Positions 1 to 5,626 of a stretch of 5,932 nucleotides of DNA are shown piece by piece (the first letter of the stretch is position 1; each line of letters begins with the position of its first letter). Source of the stretch: Bifidobacteriaceae bacterium (lineage in GTDB: Bacteria > Actinomycetota > Actinomycetes > Actinomycetales > WQXJ01); contig JAIRTF010000110.1 of the NCBI GenBank assembly GCA_031255075.1, positions 1-5,932 on the forward strand. Reading direction: 5' to 3'. A program made the position numbers and the translations under genes. Under the pieces are notes generated by a model that worked only from the letters and a program-made list of their open reading frames with translations, ran no database searches and had not been told where the DNA came from.

Positions 1-191
1 GGGATCTGGTAGCAAAGCGACTTACCGGCGCCAGTCGGCATCAACACCACCGCATCGCCGCCAGCGGTGACATGCTCAATTGCCGGTTGCTGCAGGCCTC
101 GGAAGTGGCTGTAGCCAAACACTGACTGGAGCACTCCGAGGGCGGTTTGGCCCGCCTCGATGGCGGCCGCAGGTCGGCTGGTTTCGATCAC
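1..191 (-). CDS. recQ: RecQ-family ATP-dependent DNA helicase, N-terminal fragment (runs off left edge)
   Basis: This is the first ~63 codons of a superfamily 2 RecQ helicase, a 3'-5' DNA unwinding enzyme of recombination and repair. Reading the minus strand from GTG 191, the protein begins MIETSRPAAAIEAG. It then shows the RecQ entry motif FGYSHFRGLQQPAIEHV at about residues 26-42, equivalent to the FGYxxFRxxQ motif (motif 0) that binds adenine. The Walker A motif MPTGAGKSLCYQIP (about residues 50-63) follows at the expected distance, as in E. coli RecQ. GTG 191 is chosen because an in-frame TAG lies four codons upstream and no other start lies between that stop and the conserved motifs. No strong Shine-Dalgarno is visible, and a -10-like TAGCCT six bases before the start suggests a leaderless transcript. 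The helicase core, RQC and HRDC regions lie outside the window, so completeness cannot be judged. The family call is firm; true RecQ versus a shorter RecQ-like paralogue is not decidable here. Confidence 0.93.
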   Translation of the reverse strand, partial: MIETSRPAAAIEAGQTALGVLQSVFGYSHFRGLQQPAIEHVTAGGDAVVLMPTGAGKSLCYQI

Positions 192-197
192 GCCAAG

Positions 198-227
198 AGG
201 CTAGCCCACCCCTCTGACACCGAAAAC
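198..227 (-). promoter_or_regulatory. Possible leaderless promoter of the RecQ gene
   Basis: On the minus strand, TAGCCT at 203-198 fits the actinobacterial -10 pattern TANNNT and ends six bases before GTG 191. Transcription would therefore start at or next to the start codon. The -35 side (around 227-222, GTTTTC) is a poor match to TTGACA. The distance is the main support. Confidence 0.3.
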
Positions 228-324
228 GGCCCTTTCTGCGTGGAGGTGCCCGCGCGGCATCGGCCACCAAAGACAGCGGCCAAAGCCCAAACCGAATCCC
301 TACCCAAATCACGGGCTCCACCAG

Positions 325-355
325 TTGCGTTAGGGCGGTAGGAGGGGCGTAAGAT
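325..355 (+). promoter_or_regulatory. Weak candidate promoter for the PQ-loop gene
   Basis: TTGCGT at 325-330 and TAAGAT at 350-355 resemble -35 and -10 boxes, but the 19-base spacer is longer than ideal. If used, it would give a leader of roughly 145 bases before GTG 509. This rests on pattern matching alone. Confidence 0.22.
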
Positions 356-410
356 GGCCACGCCAAACGTTGGTTGTCCGCCGTGAAGGGGACTTGGCCC
401 ACAGCCCGCG

Positions 411-430
411 CGCGGCTGCCTTGCAGCGCG
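411..430 (+). other. GC-rich stem-loop in the presumed leader of the PQ-loop gene
   Basis: CGCG (411-414) pairs with CGCG (427-430), and CTGC (416-419) pairs with GCAG (423-426). One bulged G (415) and a three-base loop (CTT) complete it. The eight base pairs are strong, but there is no U-run after it, so it is not an intrinsic terminator. It may be structural chance in GC-rich DNA. Confidence 0.25.
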
Positions 431-498
431 GCCACCGGATTGCTGCCACACCAACGACGGTCCTCCAGATGCCGTGCTGCGCCTCCGCAACCATTAGT

Positions 499-502
499 AG
501 GA
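499..502 (+). promoter_or_regulatory. Ribosome binding site that decides the GTG 509 start
   Basis: AGGA at 499-502 lies six bases before GTG 509, in frame with the PQ-loop protein. The reading frame is open further upstream to a TTG at 374. The 45 codons between, especially those just before 509, have many A/T third positions and no similarity to the family, so the longer start is unlikely. Confidence 0.65.
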
Positions 503-508
503 CCGCAA

Positions 509-1372
509 GTGACTCTGGCAATAGCCCTGGGCTGGCTAGGAGCAGTAACCGCCGCGGTGGCCACCGCGCCGCAAGTGATCAAGCTGCTCAAATCCCATGA
601 TCCATCAGGTATCTCCGTCTACGGTTGGGTGGCGGCGCTCGGCTCCAACCTGGGTTGGCTGGGCCACGGCTTCCTGATCGGCATGCCGAACGTGATTGTG
701 CCCAACGCCGCAGCCATGACCTGCACTTTGATGATTTTGTACCAGCTTCACAAGGTGTATGGCTTTTCGCTGGCGGCCCGGCTGCTGCCCGGCGCGGCGT
801 TGGGAACAGTGCTGATCGTCATTGACGGCGCCTGCAGCCCCATCCTGTTTGGTCTGTTGGCCCCCATTCCGGGCATTGTCAACACCGGTATGCAGGCCAT
901 TCAGTTGCTCCGCGCCGAAAAGGTCACCGGGGTGCCGTTGGGCATGCCGGCCGCTTTGGCGCTCAACTGGACCGTCTGGTTGGCCTGGGCCTTGGTGGTG
1001 CACGATGCCGCGACAACCATCGCCTCGTACACCAGCGGCACTCTGATCTGGTTCAACCTGGTCTGGCGGATAGCTCGCCACTGCGGGGTCAGACCGCTCG
1101 GGCGGCGGACGGCGGGGCGCCTGGCGGAGCCTGCCACTTCTCCGGATCAGGCTGTCGCGACCGTCCCACCTGCGGCGGAAACCAAGGCTCGCCACTCGCA
1201 CGTCGCCCGGGCGGCCACGGCGGCGGGTGTGGCCAAGCGGCGACGCGGCACAAGCCGGGAGAGAATCCGACCCGGCACCAACCGGCTGCAAACCATTCGA
1301 ATATCCGGCGGGGCAAAGCTGCGGCGTTTGGCCGCCAAACGACGGCCGGCAGCCCGCGGAAAGCATCTTTGA
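509..1372 (+). CDS. PQ-loop (SWEET/SemiSWEET-like) seven-TM membrane protein with long basic C-terminal tail
   Basis: This is a 287-residue integral membrane protein. Residues 3-22 form TM1, ending in the signature Pro-Gln pair (P21-Q22). It is followed by KLLKSHDPSGISVYGW, the typical PQ-loop stretch, then TM2 (about 36-58) and TM3 (about 61-82). A linker helix (about 92-117) leads to a second, more degenerate repeat: TM5 with P119/P121 (about 118-134), the matching loop LLRAEKVTGVPLG, TM6 (about 143-165) and TM7 (about 168-188). This 3-1-3 plan is that of SWEET sugar uniporters and other PQ-loop transporters; most bacterial SemiSWEETs have only one three-TM unit and dimerise. Substrate is unknown; sugar transport is an inference from family. 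Residues ~190-287 are a low-complexity tail with about 24 Lys/Arg against 4 Asp/Glu, expected to be cytoplasmic by the positive-inside rule and the C-in topology of SWEETs. GTG 509 is preferred because of the AGGA at 499-502. The beta-helix gene follows after 52 bases on the same strand. Confidence 0.82.
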   Translation: MTLAIALGWLGAVTAAVATAPQVIKLLKSHDPSGISVYGWVAALGSNLGWLGHGFLIGMPNVIVPNAAAMTCTLMILYQLHKVYGFSLAARLLPGAALGTVLIVIDGACSPILFGLLAPIPGIVNTGMQAIQLLRAEKVTGVPLGMPAALALNWTVWLAWALVVHDAATTIASYTSGTLIWFNLVWRIARHCGVRPLGRRTAGRLAEPATSPDQAVATVPPAAETKARHSHVARAATAAGVAKRRRGTSRERIRPGTNRLQTIRISGGAKLRRLAAKRRPAARGKHL

Positions 1373-1396
1373 CAGGTTCTGCGTAAAGCGGAATAT
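1369..1396 (+). promoter_or_regulatory. Candidate promoter of the beta-helix gene overlapping the upstream stop codon
   Basis: A perfect TTGACA -35 box at 1369-1374 overlaps the TGA stop (1370-1372) of the PQ-loop gene. Sixteen bases later GAATAT (1391-1396) is a partial -10 match. TAGCCT at 1401-1406 is an alternative -10 close to GTG 1425. Either suggests that the secreted protein can be transcribed independently of the membrane-protein gene. Confidence 0.42.
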
Positions 1397-1424
1397 CCCC
1401 TAGCCTGTCCGTGTTTAACCACAC

Positions 1425-3491
1425 GTGACGAAATTCCCCCACCAGGTGCGCGGCCAGGGCACCGTCTCCAGTGCGACGCAGTTGCCGTACCTTATGAGCC
1501 GCCTGGCAGCCAAAGGCCGCGCCTGTCTCCGTTCACCCAGGATTGCCGCCCTGACCCTAACCGCGCTGGCCGCCGCCACTTTGGGCGTGGCAATACCAGC
1601 GGCGGATAGTCAGGCAAACGGCGCTGAAACCGCCCTTGAACTGACCGTTGATTCCAACGGCAATGGCCAAGATGCAAACCCAGGCGACGGCCAATGCCTC
1701 ACCGCAGATGATGTCTGCACGCTGCGCGCCGCCGTTGAGGAGGCCAACGCCACCCCCAGTGAACAGGACGTTCGCGTCGATGTGGCGGCGGATTTCGAAG
1801 CGACCATCACCGTGGCAGACAACCCGGCGGAATACATGACCACCGAGCCGGCCTCGGCTGAGGCGAACGCTGGGGCCTATTTCCACCTTCTGCGGACCAT
1901 GACCGTGGATTTGGGCAACCGTTTGCACATCTCACCGGCGGCCGGCGGCGGCACCAACCGGGCTGCTGCTTTCTTGGTGGCCGCCCCCAAAGTGCAGCTA
2001 CTGGGCCTCAAGGATGTCTATTCGAACTGCACCTCGGTCGTGTTTGGGCCGGATTCCGACGGCTCAACCCTGGCCGGCGGCTCCGCTTTCAACCGGGGGG
2101 TATATCTGGCCCGTTCGATGGTTCAGGTCCTCCCCGGTGCTGATGACATCACGATCCGCGACTTCGCCATGGGCCGCTTCGCCACGAGTATGGGCATGAT
2201 TCAGGTGTCCGCCTACTTGGGCAACGGGGCAACCGGCACTGATCGGGTCCACAACTTGGCCATCAAGAACGTTGTCTTCGATAACACACCCACCTCTGCC
2301 GGTTCCACGACCTGCTCCTCAACCAGCCAAGCGGGTTGTTCTGCGACAGCCGTCGAACTGGGAACGGGCGCCGGCGTGGACGGATTGACCGTGGCGGGAT
2401 GCACTTTCAACTATTTCCGGGCCGGCAGTTGGGCGTTCAACGCCCGCAATGCGGCCCACGGGTCTGGTTGGGACATCCGTGACAACACCTTCACCCGCGT
2501 TTCGACTGGCAGAGAAGTTGGTGACGCGACCGTCTCACTGCCGCTGAGACAAAACTTTGACGGCACCAGCTACGTCCGTCGGAACCTGTTTGACAACGCT
2601 GGCTCCAATGCCGGGCCGGCCCGCCAGGACAACGCCGTCTATGCGATTGGCGAATCCAATGGGACTAAGGCCTCCAATCTGTTCGTCGAGGACAACGAAT
2701 TCAACGGCTACTCAGCGCAGTCCGTGTTGTTTGATCAGATGGGTACAACCACTGTCAGGCGCAACACCTTCGGCACGGCCAGCGCCAGCCAGTCCACCAC
2801 TGCCGATGAGGAAACCATCGGCACGAAGCATGACGTGGGCGCTCTGTTCATGAACTGGAGCAACACCTCCAACCGCAAGATTCTCACCTGGCGGCCCACC
2901 CTGGCATTGGTCTCGGGTTGCAACATCAACGCCACCATCCAACCGCCACGCGATTCGGACCTGCCCGCCAACCAAGCTATGCCGCAGCTTCCCGTCACCA
3001 TTGACTTCTATTGGACCAGTTCCCGTACCGCCGAGGAGTATCTCGGCAGCGTGGATGTCAAGACCGCTGCCTCCCAAACTGTCAAGGTCCCATATCTGCC
3101 TGAAAAGTCAGGCGGTTTGCTGCGTCTGCAAACTCACGGCACGTCCCCGGCCGGCCAGCCGGAGTCTTCGCAGTATTCGCGGACTGTCACCATTGCCGGA
3201 ACGGCCAGCGCCAGTTGCAATGCTCCGTCCATGTCGGTTGATCTGCGCGCTTGGCAGGACGTCACCACCACCAATCCCAGCTACGAATCAATCCAGACCA
3301 CCGGCACAGAGGTTCCTTCGGGCTCTGTGGTGACCGCCTCCAAGCCGCTGTGGTTCACTTACGCGGTAACCAACACCTCCTCCATTGTGCTGCGAGATGT
3401 GGCCGTAAGCGACTCCTACGCCAGCCCGGTCTGCGTCATCCCCCGCATCCGCCAGGGCTCGGTCGGCACCTGCTGGGCCCAACGCCTCTAG
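1425..3491 (+). CDS. Secreted CSLREA-domain right-handed beta-helix surface protein, apparently truncated at the C terminus
   Basis: This is a 688-residue exported protein. A basic stretch (residues 26-39) precedes a hydrophobic core (about 40-60) and a likely signal-peptidase site after SQA (62-64). Residues ~71-108 form a CSLREA-type domain ending in CTLRAAVEEAN. About 190-460 is a right-handed parallel beta-helix with recurrent rungs such as LAIKNVVFDN, WDIRDNTF, YVRRNLFDN, LFVEDNEFNGY and TVRRNTF. About 485-600 looks like a beta-sandwich domain with PVTIDFYWTSSRTAEEYLGSV. The last ~48 residues (FTYAVTNTS...LRDVAVSD) begin a DUF11/DUF7507-like adhesin repeat, but the TAG stop falls right after the second conserved Cys. 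No LPXTG, TM anchor or wall-binding repeat follows, so it is probably truncated or released. Such proteins are surface adhesins or polysaccharide-binding proteins; no catalytic residues were identified. GTG 1425 is retained because codons 1425-1493 have strongly G/C third positions, but no Shine-Dalgarno is seen. ATG 1494 would give a more ordinary signal peptide. Confidence 0.85.
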   Translation: MTKFPHQVRGQGTVSSATQLPYLMSRLAAKGRACLRSPRIAALTLTALAAATLGVAIPAADSQANGAETALELTVDSNGNGQDANPGDGQCLTADDVCTLRAAVEEANATPSEQDVRVDVAADFEATITVADNPAEYMTTEPASAEANAGAYFHLLRTMTVDLGNRLHISPAAGGGTNRAAAFLVAAPKVQLLGLKDVYSNCTSVVFGPDSDGSTLAGGSAFNRGVYLARSMVQVLPGADDITIRDFAMGRFATSMGMIQVSAYLGNGATGTDRVHNLAIKNVVFDNTPTSAGSTTCSSTSQAGCSATAVELGTGAGVDGLTVAGCTFNYFRAGSWAFNARNAAHGSGWDIRDNTFTRVSTGREVGDATVSLPLRQNFDGTSYVRRNLFDNAGSNAGPARQDNAVYAIGESNGTKASNLFVEDNEFNGYSAQSVLFDQMGTTTVRRNTFGTASASQSTTADEETIGTKHDVGALFMNWSNTSNRKILTWRPTLALVSGCNINATIQPPRDSDLPANQAMPQLPVTIDFYWTSSRTAEEYLGSVDVKTAASQTVKVPYLPEKSGGLLRLQTHGTSPAGQPESSQYSRTVTIAGTASASCNAPSMSVDLRAWQDVTTTNPSYESIQTTGTEVPSGSVVTASKPLWFTYAVTNTSSIVLRDVAVSDSYASPVCVIPRIRQGSVGTCWAQRL

Positions 3492-3524
3492 CGCCCGATG
3501 CCGCGCCCCACCCTGCTAAGTCCA

Positions 3525-3544
3525 GGTGCCCTACGAGCGGCACC
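3525..3544. terminator. Hairpin between convergent genes, possible bidirectional terminator
   Basis: GGTGCC (3525-3530) and GGCACC (3539-3544) form a six-pair stem with an eight-base loop. It sits between the plus-strand beta-helix stop (3491) and the minus-strand abiEii stop (3617), where a shared terminator would be expected. There is no T-run on either side. An alternative pairing of CCTAC (3530-3534) with the GTAGG just before AAAAG (about 3551) competes with it. Confidence 0.28.
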
Positions 3545-3616
3545 CCAGGGTAGGAAAAGAGGATGTTGGCTTCAAAAGCAAATCGGCTTATCCAAGAAGG
3601 TCGTCGAGCGGCACGG

Positions 3617-4522
3617 TCACTCTCGCCCTGGGGCAGCTTGGCGCCACTGGGCGATGGCGCTGAGCGCCTGGGCGACTTCCCAGTCGTCTCTGGGGTTGCA
3701 CTGGCACCAGCGACGCTCGTCCTCGTCAAGGTCGCGGAGGAAGGCGTAGCGGTGCTGGACTGCGGCCATCCAGGCAGACAGTTTGACCTTGCCGGTCAGG
3801 TAGCCGATGGCCTCACTGCGGAAAGACGCATCCTTGCGGTCATGTAGCACCTGTTCGGGATCGATGGGACCCACTCCGCGCTTGTCGCGGACGATGTCCC
3901 GGTAGGTCTTGAGGATCCAGAGTCGCCGTGTCAACGGCTCGTCGAACGGCCTGCCCGCGTACCACGCGAGGTCGTAGAGGTCGCGGGCCAGATCAACGCG
4001 GCGGAAGCGGGCGAGCTTCTCGGCTATGGCCTCGACCTGGTTGACGACAGGAATCGTAGGCAGATCGAAACCGTAGACCCGATGGATCGGCACCTGCACC
4101 GGAGCCAGCATCTCAACCTCGAGACCAAGTCCGTGGCGGGCGAGTTCAATCTTGGCAGCGATATTGGGGCGGCCGAAAGGCGTGTCCACCAGCAGCGTAG
4201 CGCGCCTACCATCGTCGCCGAGGTCGGTGGCCTGGAAGCGGAACCCATCGATGCTGACGTCCCCGATGGCGGCCAGCGTGTCGATGGCCAGAGACTCGTC
4301 GGCTGCGGCGAAGTCCAGGTCAGTGGAGAACCGGCCAGTGTTCCCCGCCCGGTACTTTCGCAGAGCGGTGCCGCCCTTGAACACAAGTCCGCGGTCGAAC
4401 AGCCCGACGCGACTCAGGTGGTAGAGCGCATGGTCTTGGGCGATGTCGAGCAGCGCGGCATCGCGGGCATTGCGCACGCCTTGGTAATGGCGGGCCAAAT
4501 GGCCCTCGGTAATCCGACTCAC
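3617..4522 (-). CDS. abiEii: AbiEii/AbiGii-family nucleotidyltransferase toxin (type IV toxin-antitoxin)
   Basis: This is a 301-residue toxin of the AbiEii/DUF1814 nucleotidyltransferase family. Members have an MNT fold; mycobacterial MenT relatives add nucleotides to tRNA acceptor ends and stop translation. The signature is complete: FKGGTALRK at 48-56, then RFSTDLDF at 64-71, where D68 and D70 are the metal-binding pair. KIELARHG (124-131) is the likely next conserved strand. EKLARFRRVDLARDLYDL (168-185) carries the conserved Lys (K169) and RDLYDL motif. The C-terminal half is helical and charged, with DDWEVAQALSAIAQW near the end. Start GTG 4522 is chosen over upstream in-frame starts because it overlaps the antitoxin stop as GTGA, the conserved toxin sequence begins there, and the preceding 33 codons are the antitoxin gene read in another frame. 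Expected to act in the cytoplasm and to be held inactive or counteracted by AbiEi. Motifs are intact, so the toxin is probably active. The exact target is unknown. Confidence 0.92.
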   Translation of the reverse strand: MSRITEGHLARHYQGVRNARDAALLDIAQDHALYHLSRVGLFDRGLVFKGGTALRKYRAGNTGRFSTDLDFAAADESLAIDTLAAIGDVSIDGFRFQATDLGDDGRRATLLVDTPFGRPNIAAKIELARHGLGLEVEMLAPVQVPIHRVYGFDLPTIPVVNQVEAIAEKLARFRRVDLARDLYDLAWYAGRPFDEPLTRRLWILKTYRDIVRDKRGVGPIDPEQVLHDRKDASFRSEAIGYLTGKVKLSAWMAAVQHRYAFLRDLDEDERRWCQCNPRDDWEVAQALSAIAQWRQAAPGRE

Positions 4523-5340
4523 GCACCCACGCCCCCAGTCAGGTACGGAGCGAGGTCCGCGTCGCTCACTTTCGCCACCGGGTCGTAGTGGGCACCCGCT
4601 TGCCGTCTCCCGCCAAACCACACCTGGTTCACAGGCGGATGGCTTTCAAGCAGCTCTTTTGCAACTGTCTCCGCCCCTGAGATGCGACAGAGGTAGGCCG
4701 CACGCTGATACGCGGACTGAGGCAAGCCTTCCAAGCAGGTCTTGAGACCAGGAGCTCTCAGTCGGCTTCCCGCCTCGGGGAGCCACTGGGCCAACCCGGC
4801 CAGGTCCTGATACCCCGATGGCCTCGCAGCAATGCCAGCCACCAACCCATCCACGTTCCAGTGCGGGAGGCCGTCGCTCGCTGCGCTCCCCCGTTCTGCT
4901 AGGGCAAGGCCGACGACTCGCCAGTCAGACATCGCCTTCGGCAAAGCGACACCGGCGGGCAACGACACCACTTCGCGCTCAGGAAGCCGCTGGGACAGGC
5001 CCAGGACGGTGGCTGCCGATTCCATCGCCAAGACCCCCGGCCAGCCAGGGCGAACAGCCAGCTGGGCGCGGAACTCAATGAATCGGTCGCCCGATCCGAA
5101 GGCCCCCGCCCGGGCGCCTGGAAGGAATTCCCACGCCCCACGAGTCCGAACACTGCCCAGCCAACCCAAATCCTCCAGCCGATACGCCAGGCTCGGAGCA
5201 TCTGCCTCTCGGTCACAGGCCCCCGTTTCCACCGCCAGACGAGCCAACTCATGCATTGTGACGACACGGGGTTGGTCGAGTTCCAAGCGCTCAACTATCC
5301 CCGCCACCCGGCGGGGCAGCGACCGCGCTGCGACTGTCAT
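4519..5340 (-). CDS. abiEi: AbiEi-family antitoxin and transcriptional repressor (type IV toxin-antitoxin)
   Basis: This 273-residue protein is encoded directly upstream of abiEii and shares a 4-base GTGA overlap with it. The N-terminal ~75 residues fit a winged helix-turn-helix: VVTMHELARLAVETG (26-40) as helix-turn-helix entry, APSLAYRLEDLGWLGSV (48-64) as recognition region, and RTRGAWEFLPGARAG (65-79) as wing, a pattern usual in AbiEi proteins. The larger C-terminal part contains a nucleotidyltransferase-like antitoxin domain and ends with VWFGGRRQAGAHYDPVAKVSDADLAPYL, reminiscent of the WFG-R...V-D-L ending of the family. In characterised AbiE systems AbiEi binds inverted repeats in its own promoter and also neutralises the toxin. 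ATG 5340 is supported by a purine-rich ribosome binding site (GAGG at 5350-5347, six bases away). Sequence identity among AbiEi proteins is low, so the call leans on gene order, the N-terminal domain and the adjacent clear toxin. Confidence 0.85.
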   Translation of the reverse strand: MTVAARSLPRRVAGIVERLELDQPRVVTMHELARLAVETGACDREADAPSLAYRLEDLGWLGSVRTRGAWEFLPGARAGAFGSGDRFIEFRAQLAVRPGWPGVLAMESAATVLGLSQRLPEREVVSLPAGVALPKAMSDWRVVGLALAERGSAASDGLPHWNVDGLVAGIAARPSGYQDLAGLAQWLPEAGSRLRAPGLKTCLEGLPQSAYQRAAYLCRISGAETVAKELLESHPPVNQVWFGGRRQAGAHYDPVAKVSDADLAPYLTGGVGA

Positions 5341-5341
5341 T

Positions 5342-5350
5342 CTCCCCCTC
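5342..5350 (-). promoter_or_regulatory. Shine-Dalgarno of abiEi
   Basis: The minus strand reads GAGGGGGAG from 5350 to 5342, just before ATG 5340. This is the strongest purine-rich binding site in the window, and it fixes the antitoxin start. Strong antitoxin translation relative to the GTG-started toxin is what such modules need. Confidence 0.6.
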
Positions 5351-5360
5351 TTTTCCAGAA

Positions 5361-5389
5361 TATGTGTAAATTACGGACGCATCCGACAA
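5361..5389 (-). promoter_or_regulatory. abiE promoter/operator region
   Basis: This AT-rich patch in otherwise GC-rich DNA lies just upstream of abiEi. On the minus strand it holds TTGTCG (5389-5384), a possible -35, followed by TAATTT and CATATT, possible -10 elements, though none is spaced ideally. Two small palindromes are visible: GTAAATTAC at 5366-5374 and CGGA-CGCA-TCCG at 5374-5385. Either could be part of an AbiEi operator, because these antitoxins repress their own operon through inverted repeats. I did not find the long paired repeats described for streptococcal abiE. Confidence 0.4.
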
Positions 5390-5626
5390 TAGCAGGAGTC
5401 TCCGGCTAGGGGAAGACGGGCAGGAGAACTGAACGGCCTTGGCTAGGACCCTTTACGTGACTATCGCCTTTCTGCTGGTGATCCACCCCGCAACACCGAA
5501 CTTGGAGCGTCTACCAATCTTGCGGCAAGCCAGACCCAAATGTGTCGTCTTGTGCTTCTGGTCGGCATCCTGGCCAGCCGCTGCCAGCAGTGAGTACAGG
5601 GGCGGGGGCCAGAAGTGACACTCGGC
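5390..5626. other. Intergenic region upstream of abiEi, no confident gene
   Basis: About 237 bases lie between the abiE promoter and the stop of the small minus-strand gene. No RNA gene or repeat of note was seen beyond a 7-base direct repeat GGCTAGG (5404-5410 and 5441-5447). On the minus strand, the frame of the downstream small gene stays open after its TGA from 5626 to a TAA at about 5456. It reads a basic, protein-like stretch including HLGLACRKIGRRSKFGVAGW, but has no ATG or GTG start. It could be a decayed coding fragment. Confidence 0.5.

Larger units (their letters stand above)
192..508. other. Divergent intergenic region between recQ and the PQ-loop gene
   Basis: This ~317-base stretch separates two divergently oriented genes and holds no gene I can support. 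Several ORFs cross it, but none has a ribosome binding site, a recognisable motif or coding-like third positions throughout. It should contain both promoters: the recQ candidate near 198-227 and a plus-strand candidate near 325-355. It also holds a GC-rich hairpin at 411-430 and a 7-base complementary pair, CGTTGGT at 368-374 with ACCAACG at 450-456. These would fold in the presumed leader of the plus-strand gene. No known riboswitch class was recognised. Confidence 0.6.

Noticed and set aside
374..508. 45-codon N-terminal extension of the PQ-loop gene from TTG 374
   Set aside because: TTG start without a Shine-Dalgarno, many A/T third positions near its end, and no family similarity. GTG 509 has an AGGA six bases upstream and begins directly at TM1.
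76..591. 171-residue minus-strand ORF across the recQ start and intergenic region
   Set aside because: It runs in a different frame over the clear RecQ coding start, has no ribosome binding site or recognisable motif, and its third positions are not coding-like. The hydrophobic patch VEPVIWVGIRFGLWPLSLV looked tempting but has no supported start.
605..1366. 253-residue minus-strand ORF opposite the PQ-loop gene
   Set aside because: It is the antisense shadow of a high-GC gene: rich in Arg, Gly, Pro and Gln with no domain, whereas the plus strand encodes a recognisable membrane protein.
3563..3847. 94-residue plus-strand ORF overlapping the 3' end of abiEii
   Set aside because: Most of it is antisense to the conserved toxin gene. 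Only its first ~18 codons lie in non-coding DNA, and those are reported as a possible remnant rather than a gene.
4523..4621. 33-codon N-terminal extension of AbiEii upstream of GTG 4522
   Set aside because: It lies wholly inside abiEi in another frame and lacks toxin-family sequence. The GTGA overlap is the standard arrangement.
4832..5392. 186-residue plus-strand ORF opposite abiEi
   Set aside because: It is Ser/Arg/Pro-rich with no domain and is the complement of a recognisable antitoxin gene, so it is taken as a shadow.
5404..5447. GGCTAGG direct repeat
   Set aside because: Only two 7-base copies, no target-site or operator logic; likely chance.
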